From Microthrixaceae bacterium (lineage in GTDB: Bacteria; Actinomycetota; Acidimicrobiia; Acidimicrobiales; Poriferisodalaceae): DNA of 64,000 nt. Made by a program: the position numbers and the translations under genes. The DNA is taken from positions 476,420-540,419 of the forward strand of contig WTFX01000009.1 of the NCBI GenBank assembly GCA_011523825.1. The letters run 5' to 3'. The notes under the pieces are model-generated. The model saw nothing but the letters and a program-made list of their open reading frames with translations, was not told the origin of the DNA and did no database searches. Positions within the stretch are counted from its first letter, which is position 1, and each line of letters opens with the position of its first letter. This document shows positions 18,670 to 27,128 of the stretch, piece after piece.

Positions 18670-18767
18670 CCGTGCCGACAGGTAGCCGCGGCTGCCACAC
18701 TGTCTGACCGGTTCGGTTTGCCGGCGGCCCGGCACCCACTCTGACATCCACAGGGGAGACACCCAGA

Positions 18768-19649
18768 ATGAACGAGACAATGTTCGGAGACCTCTCGGGT
18801 GTCCGCGAAGGCTTGGCGAAAGTCGAATACCTCGCCGACGACGGCATCGCCAGCGTGGTGTTCCTGGCCGAGCGTCTCGGCAAGCCAGTCCTCATCGAGG
18901 GTCCTGCGGGTACCGGCAAGACCGAGCTGGCCAAGTCGGTGGCCGCGATGAGCGGCGCCCGCTTGATTCGCCTCCAGTGCTACGAGGGGCTCGACGAGGC
19001 CAAGGCGCTGTACGAGTGGAACTACAAGAAGCAGCTCTTGCGCATCCAGGCCGACCGGGGCGTCGACGCCGAGCACGAGGATTGGGTGGAGCTGCAGGAC
19101 GACATCTTCCAGGACGAGTTCCTGCTCACCCGTCCGCTGCTCGAAGCCATCAGCGCGCAGGACAAAGTGGTGTTGCTCATCGACGAGGTGGACCGGGTCG
19201 AGATCGAGACCGAGGCGCTGCTGCTCGAGATCCTGTCGGACTACCAGGTCTCGATTCCCGAGCTCGGCACGATCATGGCCAGCCAGATCCCGCTGGTGTT
19301 CCTGACTTCCAACAACACCCGCGAGCTGTCCGAGGCACTCAAGCGGCGCTGCCTGTTCCTGCACATCGACTATCCCGATCTCGAACGCGAGAAGCAGATC
19401 GTTCTGACCAAGGTTGCCGGCATCAGCGAGAACTTGGCCGAGCAGATCGCACGCGTCGTGCGCTCCATCCGCCAGCTCGAGCTGAAGAAGGCACCGTCGG
19501 TGTCGGAAACCTTGGACTGGGCCCGCACATTGGTGCTGCTGGGAATCGAGAACATCGATGTCGAGCAGGCAAAGGAAACGCTTCACATCCTGCTCAAGTA
19601 CCAGTCTGATATTGAGAAGGCTGCCAAAGAGCTGACGGTCGAGGCCTAG
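18768..19649 (+). CDS. MoxR-family AAA+ ATPase
   Basis: AAA+ chaperone of the MoxR type, typically working with a VWA-domain partner to mature or remodel metalloproteins and complexes. Walker A GPAGTGKT is at 45-52, Walker B VVLLIDEVDR at about 130-139, and sensor 1 VFLTSNNTRELSEALKRR follows. The 293 aa are the AAA core only. CAGGGGAGA precedes the ATG. It forms a two-gene unit with the VWA gene 29 nt downstream. The client protein is unknown, and none is obvious nearby. Confidence 0.9.
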   Translation: MNETMFGDLSGVREGLAKVEYLADDGIASVVFLAERLGKPVLIEGPAGTGKTELAKSVAAMSGARLIRLQCYEGLDEAKALYEWNYKKQLLRIQADRGVDAEHEDWVELQDDIFQDEFLLTRPLLEAISAQDKVVLLIDEVDRVEIETEALLLEILSDYQVSIPELGTIMASQIPLVFLTSNNTRELSEALKRRCLFLHIDYPDLEREKQIVLTKVAGISENLAEQIARVVRSIRQLELKKAPSVSETLDWARTLVLLGIENIDVEQAKETLHILLKYQSDIEKAAKELTVEA

Positions 19650-19678
19650 GCAGCGCTCGGCGGGGACGGAGACCGGCC

Positions 19679-21115
19679 ATGTTGGATCTGCTCAGCGGCT
19701 TCGTCGGGGAGCTGCGCAACGCCGGCCTGCCGGTCTCGTTGACGGAGAACCTCGACGCCATGGAGGCCGTCAAGCACATTCCCATCGAAGACCGCGACGC
19801 GTTCAAGTACGCGCTTGCAGCCACGCTCGTCAAGAACGAGCAGCACTGGCGGGCGTTCGAGACGGTTTTCGAGGTGTATTTCTCGCTGCGCGGGCCGGAG
19901 TACAACGTCGGCGACGAGGACGGCAACGGGGAGTTCGATCCAGACAATCTCGAAGAGTGGATGTCCCAGCAGATGCAGGGCATGGGTGGCCGCGGCGGCG
20001 GGCAGGACATGTCGCCCGAGGAGATCGCCGAGATGCTCTTCCGGGCACTGCTCAACGCCGACGAGGCGATGATGGCGGCCATGGCCAGAGCTGCGGTGAC
20101 GCAGTTCGCGGGTATGGAACCGGGCCGGCCCGTCGGTGGCACCTATTACCTGTACCGCACGCTGCGCAACCTCGATCTGGACGGGATGCTGGACCGGCTG
20201 ATCGAGGAGTCTTCGCAGCGCTACGACGGCGAGATGACGCCGCTGGCCGAACGGCTCGAACGCGAAGAATTCGAGAACCGCATCGAGCAGTTGAAGCGCG
20301 AAATCGAGGCGGAGATCCGCCGTCGCCTCGTGGCCGACCGCGGCGTCGAGGCAATGGCCAAGACGCTGCGCAAGCCCCTGCCCGAGGACGTCGACTTCAT
20401 GCACGCCAGCCGTGAGGAGATGGCGAACATCCGCAAGGCCATCCAGCCGCTGACCCGCAAGCTGGCAGCGCGCCTGGCGCGCAAGCGCAAGCACAAGCGG
20501 CGCGGCCCGCTCGACTTTCGGGCCACAGTTCGGCGTTCGCTCAGCTACGGCGGCGTGCCCGCGGAGCCGCGCTTCCGCCATCCCCGGCCGAACAAGCCTG
20601 AGCTCATCGTGGTCGCAGACATCTCGGGCTCGGTGGCAGCGTTCGCCAGGTTCACCCTGCACCTGGTGTACGCGCTGCAGAACCAGTTCTCCAAGGTGCG
20701 CTCGTTCGTCTTCATCGACGGCATCGACGAGGTCACCCACATGTTCCAGAACGAGGAGGACATCACCAACGCAGTGCACCGGGTGAACACCGAAGCCGAT
20801 GTCGTCTGGGTCGACGGCCATTCCGACTACGGCCACGCATTCGGTGTGTTCTGGGAGAACTTCGGCAAGGACGTGAACGCCAAGTCGACGATGATGTTCC
20901 TGGGCGACGCCCGCAACAACTACCACTCGACGAACGCATGGGTGCTCAAGGAGTGCCAGAAGCGGGCTCGGTCGGTGTTCTGGCTGAACCCAGAGCCCCG
21001 GTCGTACTGGGACACGGGCGACTCGGTGATCACCGAGTACTCGACCTATACCGACGGCGTGTTCGAGTGCCGCAACCTGCGCCAGCTCGAAGGCTTCGTC
21101 GACAACCTCGCCTAG
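19679..21115 (+). CDS. VWA domain-containing protein (CoxE-like), MoxR partner
   Basis: Soluble protein with an N-terminal helical region, a charged middle (about 190-290) and a C-terminal von Willebrand A domain. The MIDAS motif DISGS is at about 314-318, with later SFVFIDGIDEV and DGHSDYGHA blocks. The overall pattern matches the CoxE-like VWA family that pairs with MoxR ATPases. There are no membrane segments and no signal peptide. The 3' end converges on aroF with only 5 nt between stops. Confidence 0.87.
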   Translation: MLDLLSGFVGELRNAGLPVSLTENLDAMEAVKHIPIEDRDAFKYALAATLVKNEQHWRAFETVFEVYFSLRGPEYNVGDEDGNGEFDPDNLEEWMSQQMQGMGGRGGGQDMSPEEIAEMLFRALLNADEAMMAAMARAAVTQFAGMEPGRPVGGTYYLYRTLRNLDLDGMLDRLIEESSQRYDGEMTPLAERLEREEFENRIEQLKREIEAEIRRRLVADRGVEAMAKTLRKPLPEDVDFMHASREEMANIRKAIQPLTRKLAARLARKRKHKRRGPLDFRATVRRSLSYGGVPAEPRFRHPRPNKPELIVVADISGSVAAFARFTLHLVYALQNQFSKVRSFVFIDGIDEVTHMFQNEEDITNAVHRVNTEADVVWVDGHSDYGHAFGVFWENFGKDVNAKSTMMFLGDARNNYHSTNAWVLKECQKRARSVFWLNPEPRSYWDTGDSVITEYSTYTDGVFECRNLRQLEGFVDNLA

Positions 21116-21120
21116 CCGGC

Positions 21121-22542
21121 TCAGCCTCTGGCTGACGCGAGCAGGTCGGAGGCCAGAAACGCCAGATCCAGCGATTGGCGACCGTTCAGACGAGGGTCGC
21201 ACATGGTCTCGTAGCGGTCGCCGAGCTGGTGCTGGGCCAATTCATCGCTGCCGCCGATGCACTCGGTGACCGCATCGCCGGTGATCTCGAGATGAATGCC
21301 GCCGGGCCACGTCCCGGCCGTGGCGTGAGCGGCAAAGTACTGGCGGATCTCGGCCAGGATGGCGTCGAAATGGCGGGTCTTCACCCCGTCAGGAGTGCTG
21401 AAGGTGTTGCCGTGCATGGGGTCGCACTGCCATACCACCGGGTGGCCGGCGTCGGTGACTGCTCGCAGGATGGGTTCGTAGCACGCCACGACGTTGCCGG
21501 CCCCCATGCGGCTGATCAGGGTCAACCGGCCCGGGATCCGGTTCGGGTTCAACGTCTCACACAACGCCAATGCCTCGTCGGGCGTAGCGGTGGGGCCCAA
21601 CTTGGCCCCGATCGGATTGTGCACACCTCGCAGGAACTCGACATGGGCGCCGTCGAGCTCGCGGGTGCGTTCGCCGACCCAGAGCATGTGAGCCGAGCAG
21701 TCGTACCAGTCACCGGTGATGCTGTCGGTACGGGTAAGCGCTTCCTCGTAGCCCAGCAGCAGCGCCTCGTGGCTGGTGTACAGCTCCACCTGACGCATGG
21801 CGCTGTCGTCGGTGTCGAGCCCGCAGGCGTTCATGAACCGCAGGGCCGCATCGATGCCGCTCGCCAGCACCTCATAGCGCTGGCCGGCGGGGCTGGAGGC
21901 CACGAACTCCTGATTCCAGTCGTGCACCTGTCGCAGATCGGCGTAGCCGCCCCGTGTGAACGCTCGCAACAAGTTGAGCGTCGCCGCGGAGGTGCTGTAT
22001 GCCTCCAGCAGGCGGGACGGGTCGGGCGTGCGGGCCTCAGGTTCGAACGCGATGTCGTTGACAATGTGGCCGCGGAAGATGGGCAACGTCAGGCCGTCAC
22101 GGGTCTCGGTGGCCGAGCTGCGCGGCTTGGCGAACTGACCGGCGATCCGGCCCACCTTCACGATGGGCAGCCCAGCGGAGTACTGCATCACCACGGCCAT
22201 CTGCAGGATCACCTTGAGGCGGTCGCGGATCTGATCTGCGGTCGAAAGCTCGAACGACTCAGCGCAGTCGCCGGCTTGCAGTACAAATGCCTTGCCGGCG
22301 CAGACGTGCCCGAGCAGCTCAGTCAGCCGCCTGGCCTCGCCTGCAAACACCAGCGGCGGACGCCGACGCAACTCGGCCAGCGATGCTGCCAGAGCGTCAG
22401 CGTCGGGCCAGTCGGGTTGCTGGCCGGCGGACCGTTCGGCCCACGAGCCGGGATGCCAGTCTGGAGCGTGCTGCGGAGATCCGGCGGGGCTGGGCGCGCC
22501 GGACGGTGAGGCTGCGTCGTCAGACAGCGTCTGCGTCGGCAT
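21121..22542 (-). CDS. aroF: Class II 3-deoxy-7-phosphoheptulonate synthase (DAHP synthase)
   Basis: Condenses PEP and erythrose 4-phosphate, the entry to the shikimate pathway. It is a class II (plant/actinobacterial AroA-II) enzyme, with metal cysteine C93 in AGDCAESF, KVGRIAGQFAKPRS, the THEALLL-like SHEALLLGYEEALTR, VGERTRELDGAHVEF, GPTATPDEAL and CDPMHGNT. The first 45 residues are a Pro/Ser/Ala-rich tail. The start lies 23 nt inside the sigma factor gene, so the two are co-transcribed and probably coupled. The symbol varies in use (aroF, aroG or aroH), so only the enzyme class is firm. Confidence 0.93.
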   Translation of the reverse strand: MPTQTLSDDAASPSGAPSPAGSPQHAPDWHPGSWAERSAGQQPDWPDADALAASLAELRRRPPLVFAGEARRLTELLGHVCAGKAFVLQAGDCAESFELSTADQIRDRLKVILQMAVVMQYSAGLPIVKVGRIAGQFAKPRSSATETRDGLTLPIFRGHIVNDIAFEPEARTPDPSRLLEAYSTSAATLNLLRAFTRGGYADLRQVHDWNQEFVASSPAGQRYEVLASGIDAALRFMNACGLDTDDSAMRQVELYTSHEALLLGYEEALTRTDSITGDWYDCSAHMLWVGERTRELDGAHVEFLRGVHNPIGAKLGPTATPDEALALCETLNPNRIPGRLTLISRMGAGNVVACYEPILRAVTDAGHPVVWQCDPMHGNTFSTPDGVKTRHFDAILAEIRQYFAAHATAGTWPGGIHLEITGDAVTECIGGSDELAQHQLGDRYETMCDPRLNGRQSLDLAFLASDLLASARG

Positions 22543-23386
22543 CGATGTCTACAAACTCGCCGTCGGCGGCGAGGCTCTGCAGCTCATCGACGGCGCGCTT
22601 GACCAGGCGGCGTGCCGCCTCGGCCGTCACACCCAGCTCTTCGCCGATTTCGCGGTAGCTGCGCTGCTCGCCGTCGATGAGGCCGTTGCGCCGCTTGACG
22701 GCGTATTGAGCCCGCTCGTCGAGGCGGCCGAGCATGGAATGCACCATGGTCTTGCGAGCCGACTCGATGGCGTAGTGCTCCGGGCCGGGCGCATCGTCAC
22801 CGATGAGGTCGATGAGGGCGCTGTCACCGTCGTCGCCGACCGTCTTGTCGAGCGAGGTGGGCGTGCTGATCCGCTGTAGCCACGCGTTCTCGTCGTCGAG
22901 CGAGTCGCTGTCGCCGCCGTTGTGCCGCAACGCGGCCCGCAACGTGGCAGAGCGGTCCGAAGGCAGGCGGATGAGGCTGCCCTTCTGATCGAGAGCGCGC
23001 CCGATCGATTGCCGGATCCAGAACGTCGCGTAGGTGGAGAACTTGAAGCCGCGCCGCCAGTCGAACTTCTCGACTGCATGCTCCAAGCCGAGGTTGCCTT
23101 CCTGGATCAGGTCGAGCAGTTCGAGCGTCGGAGGCAGCGGGTAACGGCGCGCGATGGACACGACCAGGCGGAGGTTCGCCCGGATGAAGCGGTCACGCGC
23201 GGCGGCAGCGGTCTGCACGGCCTTGCGCAGTTCGCGCCGCTCGGCCACGGACAGCTCCTCGTCGCTGTCGAGGCGCGTCCTGGCATCGCGTCCTGCTTCG
23301 ATCTGCTGGGAGAGCATCCGCTCGTCTTCCGCGGTGAGCAGCGCCACCGCGCCGATCTCGTTCAGGTACTGGCCAACTGAATCCAT
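22520..23386 (-). CDS. RNA polymerase sigma-70 family factor with shortened region 3
   Basis: Group 1/2-like sigma factor of 288 aa. Region 1.2 (DSVGQYLNEIGAVALLTAEDE) is at 2-31, and region 2 is at about 65-140 (RANLRLVVSIARRY, LDLIQEGNLGL, FSTYATFWIRQSIGRAL). Region 4 is at about 215-272 (YREIGEELGVTAEAARRLVKRAVDEL). Between the end of region 2 (IRLP) and the region 3.2 stretch SLDKTVGDDGDS there are about 36 residues, against about 54 in classical factors, and the usual GREPTPEE helix-turn-helix of region 3.1 is missing. Region 1.1 is absent. It reads into aroF. GGAG lies 8 nt before the ATG, after a long hairpin-rich leader. Confidence 0.9.
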   Translation of the reverse strand: MDSVGQYLNEIGAVALLTAEDERMLSQQIEAGRDARTRLDSDEELSVAERRELRKAVQTAAAARDRFIRANLRLVVSIARRYPLPPTLELLDLIQEGNLGLEHAVEKFDWRRGFKFSTYATFWIRQSIGRALDQKGSLIRLPSDRSATLRAALRHNGGDSDSLDDENAWLQRISTPTSLDKTVGDDGDSALIDLIGDDAPGPEHYAIESARKTMVHSMLGRLDERAQYAVKRRNGLIDGEQRSYREIGEELGVTAEAARRLVKRAVDELQSLAADGEFVDIDADADAV

Positions 23387-23434
23387 GACATTCGCTCCAA
23401 CCGGCAGGGGGCAGCCGGTTCTTCGTCTTCACTT

Positions 23435-23537
23435 GCATGCCGCCCTGGCATGCCACCCGGCGGGGGGCACCGGGTATGTTCAGCCCTCGCAGGACTGCGG
23501 CAGTCCTCACTCAGGCGTGGCACCGCCGTGGTGGCGG
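23435..23537 (-). other. Three hairpins in the sigma factor leader
   Basis: Perfect inverted repeats lie at 23435-23453 (GCATGCC, 5-nt loop), 23491-23507 (AGGACTG, 3-nt loop) and 23523-23537 (CCGCC, 5-nt loop). All lie between the proposed sigma promoter and the sigma ATG, and they would fold in the mRNA. The function is not known. Confidence 0.5.
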
Positions 23538-23620
23538 GGCCGATCTTGCTTGTACGCCCGCATGCGATGCCAGGCCCGAGAACTCGGACCTTGCGCAGCA
23601 CTGCTTTGGGCGGACAGTCA

Positions 23621-23650
23621 AAAATAGCACATGGCGCATGACGCGCGCAA
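23621..23650 (-). promoter_or_regulatory. Putative promoter of the sigma factor gene
   Basis: On the minus strand TTGCGC (23650-23645) is followed after 18 nt by TATTTT (23626-23621), preceded by TGC as in an extended -10. It sits in the most AT-rich patch of the 353-nt divergent region. Transcription from about 23613 would give a leader of roughly 225 nt. Confidence 0.45.
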
Positions 23651-23727
23651 ACAGCCGCTACCGGGGCTCGCCGATCAATGCAGTGGTACCCCGGTGAGCG
23701 CTGCAGAAGTGATGTGTGGCGTGACTC

Positions 23728-23739
23728 TACACTGCTGCG
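23728..23739 (+). promoter_or_regulatory. Putative leaderless promoter of nadD
   Basis: TACACT at 23728-23733 is followed by 6 nt and the GTG at 23740. There is no Shine-Dalgarno before the GTG. The matching -35 position (AGAAGT) is poor. Confidence 0.5.
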
Positions 23740-24333
23740 GTGCCGCCGCGACAAGCGATCTTCGGGGGCACGTTCGACCCTCCCCACGTCGGTCACGTTG
23801 CCGCCGCGATCTGCGCGCGAGAGCAGCTCGACATCGACCTGCTCCACGTCGTCGTGGCGAACGATCCGTGGCAGAAGTCGGCCGAGCGCCTCGTCACGCC
23901 TGCGCATCACCGGCTCGCCATGGCCCTGCTGGCCTTTCGCGACTTCGACGGCATGGTTGTGAGCGATCTGGAGATCCGGCGAGGCGGACCGACCTACACC
24001 TTTGACACGGTCTCGGAGCTCGAGCGGCCGGGAACCGAGACGCTGCTGGTGATGGGTCCCACCGCAGCGAGCGGCGTGTCGACCTGGCACCGTGCCGACG
24101 AACTGGCTGAGCTGGCGACGCTCGCAATCCTGCAGCCGCGAGGCGAGCCGCCCCTTCGAGTCGAAGGTTGGCGCACCTGCACGGTGGAGATGGAGCCCGT
24201 TCAGGCGTCAGCCACGCAGGTGCGCGGACTGCTGGCCCGACGCCGTCGACAGGACATCACCTCCGAGGCGGCTCGGCTCGTGCCGCCTGCCGTCATGGGC
24301 TACATCGCGGAGCACAGGCTCTATTCTCCGTGA
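23740..24333 (+). CDS. nadD: Nicotinate-nucleotide adenylyltransferase
   Basis: Adenylates nicotinate mononucleotide in NAD synthesis. The nucleotidyltransferase motif GGTFDPPHVGH is at 9-19, DPWQKS follows, and the C-terminal signature is degenerate (ASATQVRGLLARR in place of ISSTxIR). The 197 aa fit the family. The GTG start is supported by the leaderless promoter geometry and by the N-terminus RQAIFGGTFDP. The stop overlaps the rsfS start as GTGA. Confidence 0.92.
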   Translation: MPPRQAIFGGTFDPPHVGHVAAAICAREQLDIDLLHVVVANDPWQKSAERLVTPAHHRLAMALLAFRDFDGMVVSDLEIRRGGPTYTFDTVSELERPGTETLLVMGPTAASGVSTWHRADELAELATLAILQPRGEPPLRVEGWRTCTVEMEPVQASATQVRGLLARRRRQDITSEAARLVPPAVMGYIAEHRLYSP

Positions 24334-24755
24334 ACGTGGCATCGGTTCCGCAGGCGTCCCCGGCTTCTTCCGGGGTTCACGCCGTCGGACAGGATCCGAT
24401 CAGCCCGGACGTCGGCGTGCCGCCGTTGGTTCAGGCCGCGGTGGACGGCGCAGCAGAGATGTCCGCCGAGCGCGTCGTGGCGCTCGACGTGGGCGATGTG
24501 CTGGCAATCACCGATTGGTTCATCATCGCGAGCGCTCCCAATGTGCGACGCGTGCGACGCATCGCCGAGCTGATGGAAGCGCACGTGAAGGCGGCCGGAG
24601 GTGCCGGACCGATCCGCACGGAGGGTCTCGACGACGCGCAGTGGGTACTGCTCGACTTCGGTGAGTTTGTGGCGCATGTATTCCACGAGCCCAGCCGCGA
24701 GTACTACGACCTCGAGCGGCTGTGGTCAGACGTGCCTCGTCACGAGTTCGACTGA
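24330..24755 (+). CDS. rsfS: Ribosomal silencing factor RsfS
   Basis: Binds L14 on the 50S subunit and blocks subunit joining under starvation. The conserved core runs from about residue 32: VVALDVGDVLAITDWFIIASAPNVRRVRRIAE, then GLDDAQWVLLDFGEFVAHVFHEPSREYYDLERLW. The first 30 residues (PQASPASSGVH) are a variable tail. The start GTG 24330 overlaps the nadD stop; another GTG is at 24336. The nadD-rsfS order is widely conserved. Confidence 0.93.
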   Translation: MNVASVPQASPASSGVHAVGQDPISPDVGVPPLVQAAVDGAAEMSAERVVALDVGDVLAITDWFIIASAPNVRRVRRIAELMEAHVKAAGGAGPIRTEGLDDAQWVLLDFGEFVAHVFHEPSREYYDLERLWSDVPRHEFD

Positions 24756-24777
24756 ATTCAGATCACTGCCCGACTGC

Positions 24778-25899
24778 TCACTGAATCACTTCGGCCGTGC
24801 CCGCGCGGGCGAGGGCGATCCAGGTGCGTCCCGGTGTCAGCGGCACGATGAGGGCGTTGTCGGAGCGGAACACCGTCACCTCGAGCTCGGACCGGCGCTC
24901 CCAGGTGCCCCGCACCAGCATGCCGTCGCTGAAGATCCAGGCTTCCCCGCTGCCCGTCAGCACCGGCTCCGGGGTTGCAGCGTTTGCTGGGCTCTGGCGA
25001 TACCGAACGAATTGCACGATGACGTTCTCGGGCGCAATGCGCACGCCGTTGAAGTCGGTGTGGTCCTTGCCGTTCTGTGTGCGAGCCCAGCCGCTCGCAG
25101 CGGCGTCCCAGCGGTATGACGCCTCGATCTGGCCGAAGTCGACATCCACGCCGCTGACCGCTGTGCCTCGCGGCAGCGATTCGCCTTCGGCACGGAACCG
25201 CAAGTACTTCGGCGGTGTCCTGCCCTCAGCAGCGCCGGCGGCATAGATGCGAGCAGTGTCGGTGATGAGGTTGTGGGGGGCGTTCTTTTCCGGCGAGCGC
25301 TCGAACACTCCCTTGGCGATGGGGGCCCCGTCGATGATGGCGATCGCGTCGACTCTGCGGAGCGCCCGCGCGGTGTAGTCATTGGCTCCCGAGTTCACGA
25401 AGATCGGCCGGTTGAGATTCGACAGCAGCGCAAAATCGCCGGTGCGAGCCGATCGGACAGGGCCGACCACCTCGGCATTCGTGGAATGGAAGATCGCTGC
25501 GAATCGTGTGAGCCGGGCTTCGACGAGTTCCTCGTAGACGACGTCGGCTTGGTTGAGACCCCATTGGGGCAAGGCGCGGGGGTGGTTGTCGATCTTCACG
25601 ACTGCGGCGGGACGCAGCAGCTCGGTGGGTGTCGGCAAGCCCGTGAACGGCGCGGTGAACTGCGGCGCAGCCGTCGTGGTGGCGGCAGCAGGCTCGGTGA
25701 CGGCCACTGACGTGACAGGAGCGCTGGTGGTCGCCGGTGCGATGCTGGCCGAGGGTGCGACCGTGGTCTGTGTCACGGTCGGAGCTGTCGACGTGGCCGG
25801 CAGGGTCTCGGCGACGGTGGTCGGCGGCACCGTGATGGACGAGCACGCCGAAAGCAACATCACAGCTGCGAGCCAAGTCACCCAGCTCCGGTGCGTCAT
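24778..25899 (-). CDS. DUF3048 domain-containing lipoprotein
   Basis: Predicted secreted lipoprotein. From the ATG at 25899 the N-terminus is MTHRSWVTWLAAVMLLSACSS: a short basic end, a hydrophobic stretch and a lipobox LSAC at about 16-19. A Thr/Ala/Val/Pro-rich linker (about 20-80) leads to the DUF3048 domain, with the conserved PTGLP-like start TGLPTPTELLRPAAVVKIDNHPRA, YEELVEARLTRF and VGPVRSARTGDFAL. Family function is not established; a cell-envelope role is likely. A longer frame starting at 26034 would bury the signal peptide, so I reject it. It is convergent with rsfS. Confidence 0.88.
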   Translation of the reverse strand: MTHRSWVTWLAAVMLLSACSSITVPPTTVAETLPATSTAPTVTQTTVAPSASIAPATTSAPVTSVAVTEPAAATTTAAPQFTAPFTGLPTPTELLRPAAVVKIDNHPRALPQWGLNQADVVYEELVEARLTRFAAIFHSTNAEVVGPVRSARTGDFALLSNLNRPIFVNSGANDYTARALRRVDAIAIIDGAPIAKGVFERSPEKNAPHNLITDTARIYAAGAAEGRTPPKYLRFRAEGESLPRGTAVSGVDVDFGQIEASYRWDAAASGWARTQNGKDHTDFNGVRIAPENVIVQFVRYRQSPANAATPEPVLTGSGEAWIFSDGMLVRGTWERRSELEVTVFRSDNALIVPLTPGRTWIALARAGTAEVIQ

Positions 25900-26067
25900 G
25901 ACGGCAGAGGCTCGTCTATTGCGACAGATCCTCACCGCGCCCGGGTTGCCTTCGGCGAACGGTTCACGGACACGCTCCAAGGGTCTGCTCCTCGACAATT
26001 GCAGCAGGGCCACCGGGGCCACCCGACCGAACATTCACCATACCGGTCGCCTCTCGACCGACGGTGG

Positions 26068-26079
26068 CACACTGCCTCC
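26068..26079 (+). promoter_or_regulatory. Putative leaderless promoter of galE
   Basis: GGCACACT precedes the ATG at 26080. The hexamer CACACT at 26068-26073 is 6 nt from the start codon. The same GGCACACT string stands before hyuA and modA. Confidence 0.45.
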
Positions 26080-27090
26080 ATGACGACGCTCGTCTCCGGT
26101 GGGGCCGGATACGTCGGAAGCCACGCAGTAGTTGCCCTACATGCGGCAGGACGCCATGTCGTCATGCTCGATGATTTCTCCAACGCCCGCCCAGACGTGG
26201 TCGCCGAGCTTCGAATGCTGACGACTCCGGATCTGGCCGTCATCGAGGGCGATGCAGCAGACGGCACCGCAGTCCGGCGGCTCTGCGATGAGCACGACGT
26301 CGATTCGATCGTGCATTTCGCGGCGCACAAGAGCGTTCCGGAGTCGTTTGCTGATCCGCTGCGTTACTACCGGAACAACCTGCTCTCGACGCTGAACCTG
26401 GCCGAGATCGCGGTCGAACGCGGCATCGATCGCTTCGTGTTCAGCTCGTCGGCGGTGGTGTACGGCACTTCCGGGCAGTTGCCCGTCACTGAGGAGACAC
26501 CCCCTGCGCCTCAGAGCCCGTACGGCTCCACGAAGCTGATGTGCGAGCGCATCCTCGCTGACGCAGCGGCGTCCTCCGGTCTGCGGGTCATCATCTTGCG
26601 CTACTTCAACCCTGTCGGGGCGCACGGTTCGGGACGCATCGGAGAGCTGCCGGTCGCCGCCGGCCAGAATCTCGTGCCCGCCGTCATGCGGGTGGCGCTG
26701 GGGGAGAGCGACCGGTTGCAGGTGTTCGGCGATGACTACGACACCCGTGACGGCACGGCCGTGCGTGACTTCGTCCATGTGATGGATCTCGCCGAGGGGC
26801 ACCTGGCGGCGCTGGAGGCCGATCTCGGCTCCCATCAGTACCGTGTGTTCAACCTGGGCACAGGGGTGGGCACCACGGTTCTCGAACTGGCTGCGGCGGC
26901 TGAAAGCGCCACCGGTCGGCCGATCCCGTGCGAGATCGCGGCCCGCCGGCCGGGCGACATCGTCGAGTCGTGGGCGGACTGCAGTCGCGCTGCCGGCGAA
27001 CTCGGCTGGCGTGCGAAGCGCGACGTGGCCCAGATGCTGGCCGATCACTGGCGATTTGTGAACTGCCGCCGCGACGTCCCCGCGCACTAG
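26080..27090 (+). CDS. galE: UDP-glucose 4-epimerase
   Basis: Extended SDR enzyme interconverting UDP-glucose and UDP-galactose for surface polysaccharides. The NAD motif GGAGYVGSH is at 7-15, with FSSSAVVYG, the catalytic Y148-x3-K152 (YGSTK), RYFNPVGAH, and GDDYDTRDGTAVRDFVHVMDLA. The 336 aa are standard. The ATG at 26080 starts directly at the Rossmann motif; an in-frame extension to 25891 is unsupported. The glycosyltransferase genes downstream make an envelope polysaccharide role likely. Confidence 0.94.
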   Translation: MTTLVSGGAGYVGSHAVVALHAAGRHVVMLDDFSNARPDVVAELRMLTTPDLAVIEGDAADGTAVRRLCDEHDVDSIVHFAAHKSVPESFADPLRYYRNNLLSTLNLAEIAVERGIDRFVFSSSAVVYGTSGQLPVTEETPPAPQSPYGSTKLMCERILADAAASSGLRVIILRYFNPVGAHGSGRIGELPVAAGQNLVPAVMRVALGESDRLQVFGDDYDTRDGTAVRDFVHVMDLAEGHLAALEADLGSHQYRVFNLGTGVGTTVLELAAAAESATGRPIPCEIAARRPGDIVESWADCSRAAGELGWRAKRDVAQMLADHWRFVNCRRDVPAH

Positions 27091-27128
27091 CTGAGGCAGT
27101 GCCGCGAACGCTGCGCAGCAGGCCCGCC

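Larger units (their letters stand above)
23387..23739. other. Divergent intergenic region between the sigma gene and nadD
   Basis: This gene-free stretch of 353 nt contains the sigma leader hairpins, the sigma promoter and the leaderless nadD promoter, each listed separately. I see no further coding sequence or RNA gene. Confidence 0.6.

Noticed and set aside
24752..24761. Palindrome CTGAATTCAG at the rsfS stop
   Set aside because: Only 10 bp, no loop and no companion site; it may be a weak terminator stem but is too short to support.
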